DNA of 64,000 nucleotides from Aquamicrobium sp. (GCF_023954335.1 NZ_JAMLIE010000001.1:1612001-1676000); one strand, 5' to 3'; shown: positions 16,796 through 25,806, counted from the first letter of the stretch. Notes: a model not told the origin generated them from the letters alone. A program made the numbers and translations.

Positions 16796-17781
16796 CCCAG
16801 CGCCATGCTTCAGCACCGTCTGGCTGACATAGTAGCGGTACAGCCGGTCGCCCTTGCGGGTATGCGTCGGCGAGAATGCGGCGCCATCGGGCCCGAACAG
16901 TAACCCCTTCAGCAGCGCGGGCGTGTCGGCGCGTGTACGGGCGGCGCGCTTCCGGGGGCTCTCCTGCAGGATCGCATGGACACGGTCCCACATCTCGCGG
17001 TCGATGATGGCGTCGTGCTCGCCGGGATAGCTGTCGCCCTTGTGGACCGCCTCGCCGAGGTAGGCGCGGTTGCTGAGCATCCGGTAGATGTATTTCTTGT
17101 CGATCCTGTTGCCGCGCGGCGTCCGGAGGCCCCGCGTGCCGACCTCCCGCGCCAGTTCCGTGCAGGACCCGATCTCAAGAAAGCGGTCGAAAATCCAGCG
17201 CACATGCGTTGCGGCTTCTTCGTCGACCACCAGTTTCCGATGCCCGACGCGGTAGCCGAAGGGCGGCACGCCGCCCATCCAAATGCCCTTGCGGCGGGAG
17301 GCCGCGACCTTGTCGCGGATGCGCTCGGCCGTGACCTCGCGCTCGAACTGCGCGAACGAGAGCAGGATGTTCAGCGTCAGCCGCCCCATCGACGTGGTGG
17401 TGTTGAACGATTGCGTGACCGAGACGAACGTCACGCCGTTCCGGTCGAACACCTCGACCAGCTTGGCGAAATCGGCCAGCGAGCGGCTGAGACGGTCGAT
17501 CTTGTAGACGACGACCACGTCGACCAGCCCGTCCTCGATATCCTCCACCAATTGCTTCAGGCCGGGGCGTTCCAGAGTGCCGCCGGAAATGCCGCCGTCG
17601 TCATACTGATCGCGGACCAGCACCCAGCCCTCGGAGCGTTGGCTGGCGATGTAGGCCTCGCAGGCCTCTCGCTGGGCGTGCAGGCTGTTGAATTCCTGTT
17701 CCAGCCCTTCCTCGGAGGATTTTCGGGTGTAGACCGCACAGCGCAGCTTGCGGACGACCTTCGATTTTTCGGGCGGCTTCG

Positions 17782-17785
<4 letters not shown>
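16790..17785 (-). pseudogene. Large serine recombinase, 3'-truncated
   Basis: The first 330 or so residues are a normal recombinase: the catalytic Ser region CAVYTRKSSEEGLEQEF, VYKIDRLSRSLADF with active arginines, the E-helix QFEREVTAERIRDK, then the Recombinase domain (RKGIWMGGVPPFGYRVG and NRAYLGEAVHKGD) and a start of the zinc ribbon (YRYYVSQTVLKHGAGSCPVG). It then runs into antisense integrase sequence and loses the C-terminal part. The catalytic domain is intact, so some activity cannot be excluded. Its ATG overlaps the stop of the DUF2924 remnant, the usual partner gene. Confidence 0.85.
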
Positions 17786-17940
<155 letters not shown>

Positions 17941-18292
17941 GCTGGGTTCCGGTCCGTGCGCTGGCCGAGAAAGGTGCCGGCGACGGCCCGCCGCATGTCC
18001 CCTTCATCGAAGCGGACGCCACGCTCGCGGCGAAACTGGCGCTGCAGGCCACATGGGCCAGCGGCGTCGGCATGGCGCTGTTCGTGGCGCCCGGCACAGT
18101 GTCCGCCCCTGGCGACGCCAAGGCGGAAAGCATCGTGCAGACGCAGGTCGTGCTGGTCGATCTCGACAATGGCGACATCGGCGCGAAACGCGACCACCTC
18201 GTGCAGCATCTCGGATGCCCGACGCTTGAAGTGGCGTCCGGCGGTGTCACCGCCGAGGGCCAGCGCAAGCTGCACCTCTACTGGCGCCTACG
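17941..18292 (+). pseudogene. Phage primase/helicase fragment
   Basis: An open reading stretch of about 115 codons includes GVGMALFVAPGTVSAPG, TQVVLVDLDNGDIGAKRDHL, TLEVASGGVTAEGQRKLHL and YWRL. This is the N-terminal polymerase-like part of RepB-type primase-helicases in rhizobial phages. Both ends are lost: the 5' end at the DUF2924 junction, the 3' end shortly before the RuvC-like gene. It is a remnant without a start codon. Confidence 0.65.
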
Positions 18293-18373
18293 CGCGCGCA
18301 TGTGCGCGCCTGTGGAGCGGATAGGGAACCATCCGTCACATCCGTCACACCCGTCACCAACCCTCCGGTTCGG

Positions 18374-18862
18374 ATGGAGGACGGTGGCGGACTGCTCCGC
18401 TGCATCCTCGCGCTCGACCTCGGCACCACGACCGGCTGGGCGATCCGCGGCCATGACGGTCTGATCACCAGCGGCACCGTCTCGCTGCGCCCCGGCCGCT
18501 TCGACGGCGGCGGCATGCGCTATCTTCGCTTCACCAACTGGCTGACCGAGATCGACCGGCTGTCCGGGCCGGTTGCTGCGATCTGGTTCGAGGAGGTCCG
18601 CCGCCACGCGGGCACCGACGCGAGCCATATCTACGGCGGGCTCATGGCCACGCTGACCGCATGGGCCGAACTGCGCGGCGTTCCCTACGAGGGCGTTCCG
18701 GTCGGCACGATCAAGCGCCACGCCTCGGGCAAGGGCAACGCCGACAAAGCCGCCATGGTCGCCGCCGTCCGCGCCCGCGGCTTCAGCCCGGCCGACGACA
18801 ACGAGGCCGACGCCATCGCCATCCTGCTCTGGGCGATCGAGACGAACGGGGGTGTCGCATGA
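18374..18862 (+). CDS. RuvC-like phage nuclease
   Basis: The product is 162 residues. It has the RNase H-like pattern of RuvC enzymes: first acidic strand ILALDLGTTTGWAI, Glu in IWFEEVRRHAG, and the C-terminal DDNEADAIAILLW with the last acidic pair. Phage RuvC-type enzymes cut branched DNA before packaging. I start at the ATG at 18374; an upstream ATG at 18302 would begin in the primase remnant. The stop overlaps the next ATG. Confidence 0.75.
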   Translation: MEDGGGLLRCILALDLGTTTGWAIRGHDGLITSGTVSLRPGRFDGGGMRYLRFTNWLTEIDRLSGPVAAIWFEEVRRHAGTDASHIYGGLMATLTAWAELRGVPYEGVPVGTIKRHASGKGNADKAAMVAAVRARGFSPADDNEADAIAILLWAIETNGGVA

Positions 18863-19125
18863 GATGGCATCCCCACGGTTACGGCGGTCGGCGCCGCGAT
18901 CCCGAGCAGGTCAAGCGCGAGGGCTGGCGGGAACAGGGCGTCCTCGCGGTCTCCGCCGATGACGATCGCCTCACCTGGCCCGAGCGTGAACTGGTCCGCC
19001 AGCTGGGCGAGAAGCTCTACGGCCCGCGCCCTTCCGATAGGGAGGCGCGCCATGGCCGGGCGCTTGCCCGAGACGTTAATGCCGGCCGCTCGGTCTACGA
19101 GAGCCGCGGCATTCTGATGCTGTAG
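18859..19125 (+). CDS. Hypothetical phage protein after RuvC-like gene
   Basis: The product is 88 residues, basic, starting MRWHPHGYGGRRRDPEQVK. It contains LTWPERELVRQLGEKLYGPRP, a helical segment. It is coupled to the RuvC-like gene by an ATGA overlap. Genes of this size between RuvC and portal occur in rhizobial phages; terminase genes expected between here and the portal are absent. Confidence 0.55.
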   Translation: MRWHPHGYGGRRRDPEQVKREGWREQGVLAVSADDDRLTWPERELVRQLGEKLYGPRPSDREARHGRALARDVNAGRSVYESRGILML

Positions 19126-19152
19126 CGGCGGCACGGCTTACGAAAGAACCCC

Positions 19153-19691
19153 ATGGCATTCTGGTCAAACTGGTTCGGTGGTTTCAAACCGCCGGCTGCA
19201 TCTCCGCGCGCCTCGTTCCAGGATGGGGGTGGCGGGATCGTCATTGCCACGAGCCAGCAGTTGGAGGAGGCGCTACGGTCGGGTGCCGTGACGGCATCCG
19301 GAACCATGGTGACGCCGGACGCGGCCATGCGGGTGGCAGCGGTCTATGCCTGTGTGCGCATCATCTCGGGCGCCGTGGCGACCTTGCCGCTGCATATCAA
19401 GCGCCGTGTCGACGAACGCACCCGTGAGGACGCCTCGGACACGCCGATCTGGTCTGTGCTGCGGAAAAAGCCCAACCGCTGGCAGACGCCATCGCAGTTT
19501 CGACGGATGCTGCAGGCGCATTTACTGCTGCGCGGCAATGCCTATGCGATGATCGTCCGGTCACGGGGATTGGTGCAGGAACTGATCCCGCTGCATCCTG
19601 ACCGCGTCGTGGTGAAGCAAGGTGACGACCTCGGGGTAGAATACACCTACACCCGCCAGGACGGGCGGCATATAGAGGTGGTGCCGGTTTC
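19153..19691 (+). pseudogene. Phage portal protein, N-terminal part (split by IS3 element)
   Basis: The first 180 residues of an HK97-type portal protein are present: ASGTMVTPDAAMRVAAVYAC, RIISGAVATLPLHIK, then the helix-strand part QTPSQFRRMLQAHLLLRGNAYA and ELIPLHPDRV. The portal forms the DNA entry ring of the head. The frame enters the insertion sequence at 19692 and stops. The C-terminal part continues at 20918. Joined, the protein would be about 450 residues, a normal length. Confidence 0.85.
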
Positions 19692-19739
19692 TGAGACAGG
19701 GGCATAAGGTGGATCGCCCGATGGAAAGGACGATCCAGC

Positions 19740-20021
19740 ATGAAGACACGCAGACGGTTTACGGCCGAGTTCAAGGCCAAGGTTGCGCTTGAGGCGATCC
19801 GCGGCGAGCGGACGATTTCGGAACTGGCGACGAAGCACCAGCTTCATCCGAACCAGATCACGCAGTGGAAACGGCAGGCCATCGAGAACCTGGCCAAGGC
19901 ATTCGACGACAGGGCTTCGGATGCGCAGGCCGGCCGGGAAGCCGAGGTGACGAAGCTGCACGCCAAGATCGGCCAGCTCGTCGTGGAGCGGGATTTTTTG
20001 GCCAAAGCCTTCGATCGCTGA
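19740..20021 (+). CDS. IS3-family transposase orfA
   Basis: The product is 93 residues with the helix-turn-helix of IS3 OrfA (RRFTAEFKAKVALEAIRGE, then ISELATKHQLHPNQITQWK) and a leucine-zipper-like second half. OrfA binds the IS ends and, by programmed frameshifting with orfB, gives the full transposase. It looks intact. Confidence 0.85.
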   Translation: MKTRRRFTAEFKAKVALEAIRGERTISELATKHQLHPNQITQWKRQAIENLAKAFDDRASDAQAGREAEVTKLHAKIGQLVVERDFLAKAFDR

Positions 20022-20038
20022 GCCTGGATCGGAGGAGA

Positions 20039-20874
20039 ATGATGATCGATCCCGATCACGAACGGCTCTCGATCCGCCGCCAGTGCGAACTGGTCTCGAT
20101 CTCGCGGGCCTCGTTCTATCGACAGCCGGCGGGCGAGACGCCCGAGAACCTCGAACTGATGCGCCTCATTGACGAGGCGTTCACGGAAATGCCGTGGTAT
20201 GGCTCGAGACAGATGGCGCGGCACCTACGCCGTCAGGGCTGGTGCGTAGGCCGCAAGCGGGTCCGGCGGCTGATGCGCAAGATCGGCCTGTCACCGATCT
20301 ACCAAGCGCCGAAGACCAGCGAGCCGCATCCCCAGCACCGCATCTATCCCTACCTGCTGCGGCATCTCAACATTGAGCGCCCCGATCAGGTCTGGTGCGC
20401 CGACGTGACCTACATCCCCATGCGGCGCGGCTTCCTCTACCTCGTCGCCATCATGGACTGGTTCAGCCGCAAGGTGCTGGCCTGGCGGCTGTCGAACACG
20501 ATGGATACCGACTTCTGCGTCGCCGCTCTGGAAGAGGCGATCGCCCGCCATGGCAGGCCCGACATCTTCAACACCGATCAGGGAGCCAGTTCACCAGCTT
20601 TGCCTTCACCACGACGTTGAAGGATGCCGGCATCCGCATCTCCATGGACGGGCGCGGCCGGTGGATGGACAACGTCTTCATCGAGCGGTTGTGGCGCAGC
20701 CTCAAATACGAGTGCGTCTTCCTCAACGCCTTCGAGACAGGCGGTGAGGCCCGGGCTGGCATCGGTTCATGGATCGACTATTACAACCGGCGACGCCCCC
20801 ACTCGACCTTCGACGGCAGGACACCCGACGAGGTCTATGCTACGGCAGAAATGATGGAGAAATTGGCGGCGTAA
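20039..20874 (+). pseudogene. IS3-family transposase orfB, frameshifted
   Basis: The HTH_21 and rve integrase core are visible. The DDE residues lie in VWCADVTYIP (first Asp), NTDQG (second Asp) and NVFIERLWRSL (Glu). At about 20581 the expected Gly-Ser-Gln-Phe run is broken: one base is missing in CAGGGAGCCAG, and the protein continues in the next frame to 20874. The break separates the second Asp from the catalytic Glu, so transposition should be abolished unless slippage rescues it. Confidence 0.85.
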
Positions 20875-20917
20875 AAACCAACCCGATCCACCTTAGCCAA
20901 GCCGCCAAACTGTCTCA

Positions 20918-21731
20918 CCAAGCGGGTCCACCTCATATCCGGCTCCGCCAGGATGAAGTGTTTCATCTCGTCGGGCTGACGCTCGATGGTGTCCATGGTG
21001 TCTCGGCTATTGCCTACGCCCGCGAGACCATCGGCCTGTCGCTCGCCATGGAAGATCATGGCGCTACCACCTTCCGCAACGGTGCTCGCGTCAGCGGCGT
21101 GTTGAAACACCCGAACAAGCTCGGGCCAGAGGCCGTCGCCCATCTGAAGGCTGGTCTGGAGGAGTTCCGGTCCGGCGGTGAGCAGGAGGGCAAGAACCTG
21201 ATCCTCGAAGAAGGCATGGATTATGCCCGCATCGCCATGACCGCGGAAGATGCGCAGTGGATCGAGAGCCGGAAATTCTCGCGCACCGACATTGCCATGT
21301 TCTTCGGTGTCCCGCCGCACATGATTGGCGACACGGAGAAATCCACCAGCTGGGGCACCGGCATCGAGCAGCAGTCGATCGGCTTTGTTGCATATACGCT
21401 CGAAGACCATCTGACCATGTGGGAAGAGGCGATCAACCGCGACCTGATCGGCGCGGACGACATGCTCTATGCCCGCTTCAACCGGGCGGCGCTCGTCAAG
21501 GGCGACATCAAGGCCCGTTGGGAGGCCTACGTCAAAGGGCTGCAATGGGGCGTTTACAGCCCCAATGAGATCCGTGCGCTCGAAGACCAGAACCCGCGTG
21601 AGGGTGGCGACATCTTCTATCCGCCGCCGAACACCGCCGGGGTGCCGGCAGGTGGGGACCGCGATCGCCATGAGGATGATGGCGGCAGCGATGGTGACAT
21701 TGACCCCAATGATGAGGACGAAAGCAGATGA
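20918..21731 (+). pseudogene. Phage portal protein, C-terminal part
   Basis: About 270 codons continue the portal gene after the insertion sequence: FHLVGLTLDGVHGVSAIAYA, the clip and wing part NGARVSGVLKHPNKLGPEAV, AMFFGVPPHMIGD, and the crown-side helices ending PREGGDIFYPPPN and an acidic tail. There is no own start signal. Its stop overlaps the next small gene (ATGA). Confidence 0.85.
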
Positions 21732-21886
21732 GCCTTCTGGATAGTTTGAAACTGGCCGCGACGATGGTGGTCATGGGCGTTGTCAGCCTCGCGGTCATCA
21801 ACCCTGCTTTCCACTTTGGCACCTTCATCGCCGGCATCACGCTTGGCGGATACTTTTTCCTGTTGGCGCTGGAGAACGTTCGATGA
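21728..21886 (+). CDS. Small two-helix membrane protein between portal and protease
   Basis: The product is 52 residues: MSLLDSLKLAATMVVMG opens one hydrophobic helix, and FIAGITLGGYFFLLALE a second. It overlaps both neighbours by ATGA, so it is tightly coupled to portal and protease genes. Such tiny membrane proteins in the head module are unexplained. Confidence 0.55.
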   Translation: MSLLDSLKLAATMVVMGVVSLAVINPAFHFGTFIAGITLGGYFFLLALENVR

Positions 21887-22896
21887 GCCTTCGCAGATTG
21901 CCCGAAGCGCGGGTCTTTCCTCGGCCGCAGAACTACCAGTGGGACGCACCGAGCGACGTGCTGGCTAAATGGGCCGAACATCCGCTTGTTGCCGCAGACG
22001 ATGCCGACACCACGATCTCCATGTTCGACGTCATTGGCGAGGATGGCTGGTCCGGTGGCGGCGTCACCGTAAACCGCATCTCGGCAGCGCTGCGGTCGAT
22101 CGGGAGCAAGGACATCACCGTCCGCATCAACTCGCCGGGCGGCGACATGTTCGAGGGGATCGCGATCTACAATCTCCTGCGGGCCCATCGAGCGAAGGTC
22201 ACGGTCGAGGTGCTGGGCTGGGCGGCTTCCGCTGCTTCCATCATCGCCATGGCCGGTGACGACATCCGCATGGGGCTCGGCTCCTTCATGATGGTGCACA
22301 ATGCCTGGGGCATCCTCGCCACCGCCTATCATGAAAGCGACCGCTTACGCACCATGGAGGAGTACGCCTCGGGCGCTGCCTATGAAGGGCGGGCCACGCT
22401 CGGCAACACGCAGCCGGGCGACGGCAGGCGCTTCAAGGGGCGCGGCTTCGTCCAGATCACCGGCCGGCGCAACTACACCGAGTGGGCAAATCGCCTCGGC
22501 GTCGACCTCGTCGGCAACCCGGCGCTCGCCGCTCGGATCGACCATGCCACCACGATCCTGATCGACGGCATGATGCTCGGCACCTTCACCGGCAGGAAGC
22601 TGCCGGATTACGTAGCCGGCACAAAGAAGGACTATGTCGGCGCGCGCCGCGTCGTTAACGGCACCGACCGCGCGGCCCCGATCGCCGGATACGCCCGTGC
22701 GTTCGAGACGGCACTGTCCGGTGCGGGATATGAAACCGCCGCGTCTCGGTCGCCGAGCGCGCCTACGCGCAAACCTGTGACATCACCCGTCGGCGTTGCG
22801 CCGGCCGCCGGAAGGCGCGACCTGCCGGCCGCCGTGGTCCTCGTCATCACCGTCCTGATGCTGGTCGCGGTCGCTGCATCGATTCTCGGAGGCTGA
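21883..22896 (+). CDS. Fusion of ClpP-type prohead protease N-terminus with GH19 lysin C-terminus
   Basis: The product is 337 residues. Residues 40-155 are a ClpP-fold phage protease: RINSPGGDMFEG, nucleophile in LGWAASAASIIAMAGD (Ser116), and His139 in MMVHNAWG. From about residue 166 it becomes a GH19 (chitinase/lysozyme) endolysin: YEGRATLGNTQPGDGRRFKG, then RGFVQITGRRNYTEW, ending in a membrane helix VVLVITVLMLVAVAASIL. The protease Asp region and the lysin half with the catalytic HE(S) Glu are missing. This is best explained by a deletion that removed the capsid and tail genes and joined two genes in frame. Activity of either half is unlikely. Confidence 0.85.
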   Translation: MSLRRLPEARVFPRPQNYQWDAPSDVLAKWAEHPLVAADDADTTISMFDVIGEDGWSGGGVTVNRISAALRSIGSKDITVRINSPGGDMFEGIAIYNLLRAHRAKVTVEVLGWAASAASIIAMAGDDIRMGLGSFMMVHNAWGILATAYHESDRLRTMEEYASGAAYEGRATLGNTQPGDGRRFKGRGFVQITGRRNYTEWANRLGVDLVGNPALAARIDHATTILIDGMMLGTFTGRKLPDYVAGTKKDYVGARRVVNGTDRAAPIAGYARAFETALSGAGYETAASRSPSAPTRKPVTSPVGVAPAAGRRDLPAAVVLVITVLMLVAVAASILGG

Positions 22897-22897
22897 C

Positions 22898-23422
22898 ATG
22901 AGCACGCTCGCATCGATCCTGCTCGGGGCGGCAAGTGAACTTGCCGTGCCGGTCATCAAGAAGATCCTTGGCGACAGGCTCGGTGACGCAGGCGGCGAGA
23001 TGGCCGGCGAGGTGATCGACGCCATCGCCGAAAAGGCTGGCGTGTCGCCTGACAGATTGCCCAACGTGCCGGCTGGCGAGCTACAGGACGCCATCATCGC
23101 GGCCGAGCCGAAAGCCGCCGACATCCTCATGCAGCATGTCGAAAGCCAGCGCCTGATGAACGAGACGCTGAAAGCCGAACTCGACAAGGGCGGGCCGACC
23201 TGGACATGGGCCTGGCGGCCCGGCTGGATGTGGCTGCTCGCCTTCGTCTGGCTCTACGCGCTGATCCTGCGCCCGCTCGCCAATGCAACCTTCGGCGCTG
23301 CAATCGAGGCCGTCGATCTCACCATCCTCATGACGCTGACCGGCGTGTTCACCGGCCTCTACATGGGCGGCCACACCGCCAAGAGCATCGTATCGGGATT
23401 GCGGAGGCACATCGATGACTGA
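22898..23422 (+). CDS. Phage holin of the 3TMs type
   Basis: The product is 174 residues. An N-terminal helical, soluble part (residues 1-95) with DRLGDAGGEMAGEVIDAIAE is followed by GPTWTWAWRPGWMWLLAFVW and two further hydrophobic stretches (LRPLANATFGAAIEAVDL, then LTGVFTGLYMGGHTAKSI), the signature of the 3TMs holin family. Holins form the membrane lesion that releases endolysin. It follows the lysin fusion by one base and overlaps the next gene. Confidence 0.75.
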   Translation: MSTLASILLGAASELAVPVIKKILGDRLGDAGGEMAGEVIDAIAEKAGVSPDRLPNVPAGELQDAIIAAEPKAADILMQHVESQRLMNETLKAELDKGGPTWTWAWRPGWMWLLAFVWLYALILRPLANATFGAAIEAVDLTILMTLTGVFTGLYMGGHTAKSIVSGLRRHIDD

Positions 23423-23657
23423 TCAGGCGCCGAAACGCTTCGAGGACCTGCCCGAGGAAACGAAAGCCTTCCTGCTTGCCCTGCGCCCTGACGAAGTGAA
23501 GACGCTCGACGACGGCATTCGTCTGGTCCGCTCGATCAGCACCGTGTCGGCCTTCGTCAAATGGCTCATCGTCGGCATTCTCGGCATTGCCGTCGGCATC
23601 GCCATGTTCGGCGAGAGCATCGCCAGGATCGTCAAATGGTTCCACACGTCAGGATGA
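23415..23657 (+). CDS. Small single-helix phage membrane protein
   Basis: The product is 80 residues. After the acidic start PKRFEDLPEETKAFLLALRP comes one membrane helix (AFVKWLIVGILGIAVGIAMF). It overlaps the holin gene by eight bases. A spanin or anti-holin-like role would fit the lysis position but no motif proves it. It is the last gene of the second prophage. Confidence 0.6.
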   Translation: MTDQAPKRFEDLPEETKAFLLALRPDEVKTLDDGIRLVRSISTVSAFVKWLIVGILGIAVGIAMFGESIARIVKWFHTSG

Positions 23658-23878
23658 TCCGTGTCAAATGCCCCCGCTTGCGGTGCTGCAAGACTTCCAG
23701 TTAGATTCAGGAGCATGACAAGACCGCAAGAGGTGGCGGTGCTGGCCACCACCACACCCAATTTGCAGAACTTGATGCACAAAATCTGCTTTATGATTAC
23801 AAGAAATCTGACACGGAATACCAATAGGCCACGCAGAGGCTGCCGACACGCAGGAATAGCAGGATTGGATCGTCACCG

Positions 23879-24229
23879 GTGAGCAGGAGAACGGATGGCG
23901 CGGAGAAGCCCGTTGTATCGGTCGATCTCAGCGATTTTGAGTTTGCATTAATAAACCCACATTCGGTTTCCACCGATGGGTAGAGACCTGCATGGCTGCG
24001 ACTGGAAATCGAGGCCTTAGCTCAACGGATATTCTGACTCTTCACGCTGTCAACCACAGGGCCAAGGGGCGCCGCCTTGCCGAGATATGCATGGTCCTGA
24101 ATATCGATGACACGCATCTCGTCGCCTATTCCCTGAAGAAACTCGTTGCTGCCCGTCTGATCGTTGTCAAACGCCAGGGACGGGAAAGCCACTATGAACC
24201 GCGCCGGGTTTGCCGGAGGCTCCAACTCC
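23879..24229 (+). pseudogene. Winged-helix (MarR-like) regulator, frameshifted and cut by an IS
   Basis: A GTG at 23879 starts a frame reading EKPVVSVDLSDFEFALIN. The protein then continues one frame over as FGFHRWVETCMAATGN, GLSSTDILTLHAVNHRAKG, AEICMVLNIDDTHLVAYSLK and KKLVAARLIVVKRQGRE. This is a winged-helix family common in Rhodobacterales. One base has been lost or gained near 23955, and the 3' end is replaced by IS sequence from about 24230. It marks the left edge of the transferred stress module. Confidence 0.65.
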
Positions 24230-24847
24230 TGAGTAAGGTGGAGCATCATGAGCAAGACAACGAACAAGTTTTCTCCGGAAGTGCGTGAACGCGCGGTGCG
24301 GTTGGTCCTCGACAATGAGGGTTAGCATGGATCGCGGTGGCAGGCGGTGATGTCGATATCCGCGAAGATCGGCTGTTCGCCGCAGACCCTGAACGAATGG
24401 GTGAAGAAGGCCGAGGTGGACAGCGGCAAGCGCGCGGGTATCCCAACCGATATGGCCGAGAAGATGAAGGCGCTGGAACGCGAGAACCGCGAGCTGCGCC
24501 AGGCGAACGAGATCCTTCGCAAGGCGTCAGCGTATTTTGCGATGGCGGAGCTCGACCGCCGGTCGAAGTGATGGTGGGTTTCATCGACGCGCACGGGGTC
24601 GACCGGCGTCGAATGGCACTACATCGCGCCGGGCAAGCCGACACAGAACGCCTTCGTCGAGAGCTTCAACGGTCGCTTCCGGGACGAGTGCCTCAATGAC
24701 ACGCTGTTCTCGACGCTCTCCGAGGCCCGTAGCGTCATTACCTCATGGAAGGAGGACTACAACCATCACCGACCACACTCGGCCCTCGGCAACATGCCGC
24801 CGGCCGAGTTCGCAATGAAATCCACGCTGGAAAAACAGGCCGCATGA
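24230..24847 (+). mobile_element. Decayed IS3-family element
   Basis: orfA starts at 24248 (MSKTTNKFSPEVRERAVRLV) but has an in-frame TAG at 24323-24325 where the family has a Gln. It then continues to 24571 (MSISAKIGCSPQTLNEWVKK, ASAYFAMAELDRRSK). orfB keeps only a start (VGFIDAHG) and its end (VEWHYIAPGKPTQNAFVES, NHHRPHSALGNMPPAEFAMK) in another frame; most of the integrase core is deleted. The element cannot move by itself. The right inverted repeat may extend to about 24904. Confidence 0.8.
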
Positions 24848-24990
24848 GGCCTAAAACAAAACCAAGGACTCTCCCTCAAGCCGGACGAGATTCGGGTCTC
24901 AGGTCAGAAGGGGTCCCTTTTGGAAGCCGATCACCCCGCCAACGGGGTCCTTATTCCATGCCTAATCACACCATGGTGCCATAGATCCCG

Positions 24991-25021
24991 ATGAATTCAG
25001 GTCGAATCGACCTGAATTCAT
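24991..25021. repeat. Perfect 31-base palindrome
   Basis: The 15-base arm ATGAATTCAGGTCGA is followed by one A and its exact reverse complement. It lies in the roughly 440-base gene-free stretch between the IS remnant and the fasciclin gene. It may be a strong hairpin or a protein-binding site. Confidence 0.75.
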
Positions 25022-25045
25022 AAGCACGATCGATTCCAAAGAGAT

Positions 25046-25096
25046 AGAGCAGGATGCGGGCGGAAAACCGCTTCACACTTTTCCTCATCCCGCTCT
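25046..25096 (-). repeat. Copy of a dispersed intergenic repeat
   Basis: Read on the minus strand, the core GGAAAAGTGTGAAGC followed by GGTTTTCC (25062-25084) is flanked by GAGCGGGAT-like ends. A second copy of the core lies at 48179-48201. I associate this repeat with rhizobial intergenic regions (recollection, not searched). Confidence 0.6.
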
Positions 25097-25193
25097 AGTG
25101 CCAGGGAATGTCTGACACACCTGCTGCTTCCGGCATGATCTGGTCGATTTGGACATCCGCGCACGCAAATCGAATTTTTCCTGTCCGCAAGTT

Positions 25194-25222
25194 TGATCCG
25201 TCCGGGGGCGACCTGCGTAATG
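25194..25222 (+). promoter_or_regulatory. RpoE (ECF11-type) promoter of the fasciclin gene
   Basis: TGATCC at 25194-25199 is followed after 18 bases by TAATG, with GCGTAA overlapping the -10 part. The promoter before the divergent operon at 31213 has the same TGATCC, the same 18-base spacing and the same GCGTAA. This matches the form known for Rhodobacter RpoE. Confidence 0.7.
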
Positions 25223-25283
25223 ACGATGGAGGGTACGGATATTGTCCTCTGCGAAACACTACTTGACACAATGGAGAAACGGA

Positions 25284-25769
25284 ATGCTACGCAAGTTTCT
25301 GATGGGGGCTGCGGCAACGACCATGCTGGCAGGTGCCGCCATGGCGCAAGATGCGACCTCGGACATTGTTGATACGGCAGTTGCCGCGGGCGATTTCACG
25401 ACGCTGGTTGCTGCGGTTCAGGCGGCCGGGCTGGTGGACACGCTGAAAGGTGAAGGTCCCTTCACTGTCTTCGCGCCGACGGACGCGGCCTTTGCGGCCC
25501 TTCCCGAAGGGACCGTGGACACGCTGCTGAAGCCGGAAAACAAGGATCAACTGGTCTCGATCCTGACCTATCACGTGGTTCCGGGTGCGGTCATGTCTTC
25601 GGATCTGACCGAGGGGATGTCGGCAGCCACGGTTCAGGGCGGCGAGGTGACCTTCACGCTTGATGGCGGCGCGAAAGTCAATGACGCCAACATCACCACG
25701 GCCGATATCGCGGCCTCGAACGGAGTGATTCATGTCATCGACGCGGTGATCATGCCTCCTGCCAACTGA
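25284..25769 (+). CDS. Exported fasciclin-domain protein
   Basis: The product is 161 residues. A signal peptide (MLRKFLMGAAATTMLAGAAMA) ends at AMA-QD. One FAS1 domain follows with both conserved boxes: FTVFAPTDAAFAALP (H1) and, near the end, VIHVIDAVIMPP (H2). FAS1 proteins are secreted or surface adhesive/binding proteins. GGAG lies 8 bases before the ATG. An RpoE-type promoter sits 60-90 bases upstream, so it is probably induced with the sigma factor regulon. Its role in singlet-oxygen stress is not understood. Confidence 0.88.
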   Translation: MLRKFLMGAAATTMLAGAAMAQDATSDIVDTAVAAGDFTTLVAAVQAAGLVDTLKGEGPFTVFAPTDAAFAALPEGTVDTLLKPENKDQLVSILTYHVVPGAVMSSDLTEGMSAATVQGGEVTFTLDGGAKVNDANITTADIAASNGVIHVIDAVIMPPAN

Positions 25770-25806
25770 GGCGAATGGCACAGTTGATCATATGTAAACC
25801 AGATAG

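Larger units (their letters stand above)
19692..20917 (+). mobile_element. IS3-family insertion sequence inside the portal gene
   Basis: The element is 1,226 bases. Ends are marked by TGAGACAG at 19692-19699 and its inverted copy CTGTCTCA at 20910-20917, plus an inner inverted pair TAAGGTGGATCG. It holds orfA and orfB in the usual overlapping order. I see no clear target duplication (TTC left, CCA right), which might mean a later end rearrangement. orfB carries a one-base deletion, so the copy is probably dead. Confidence 0.75.
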
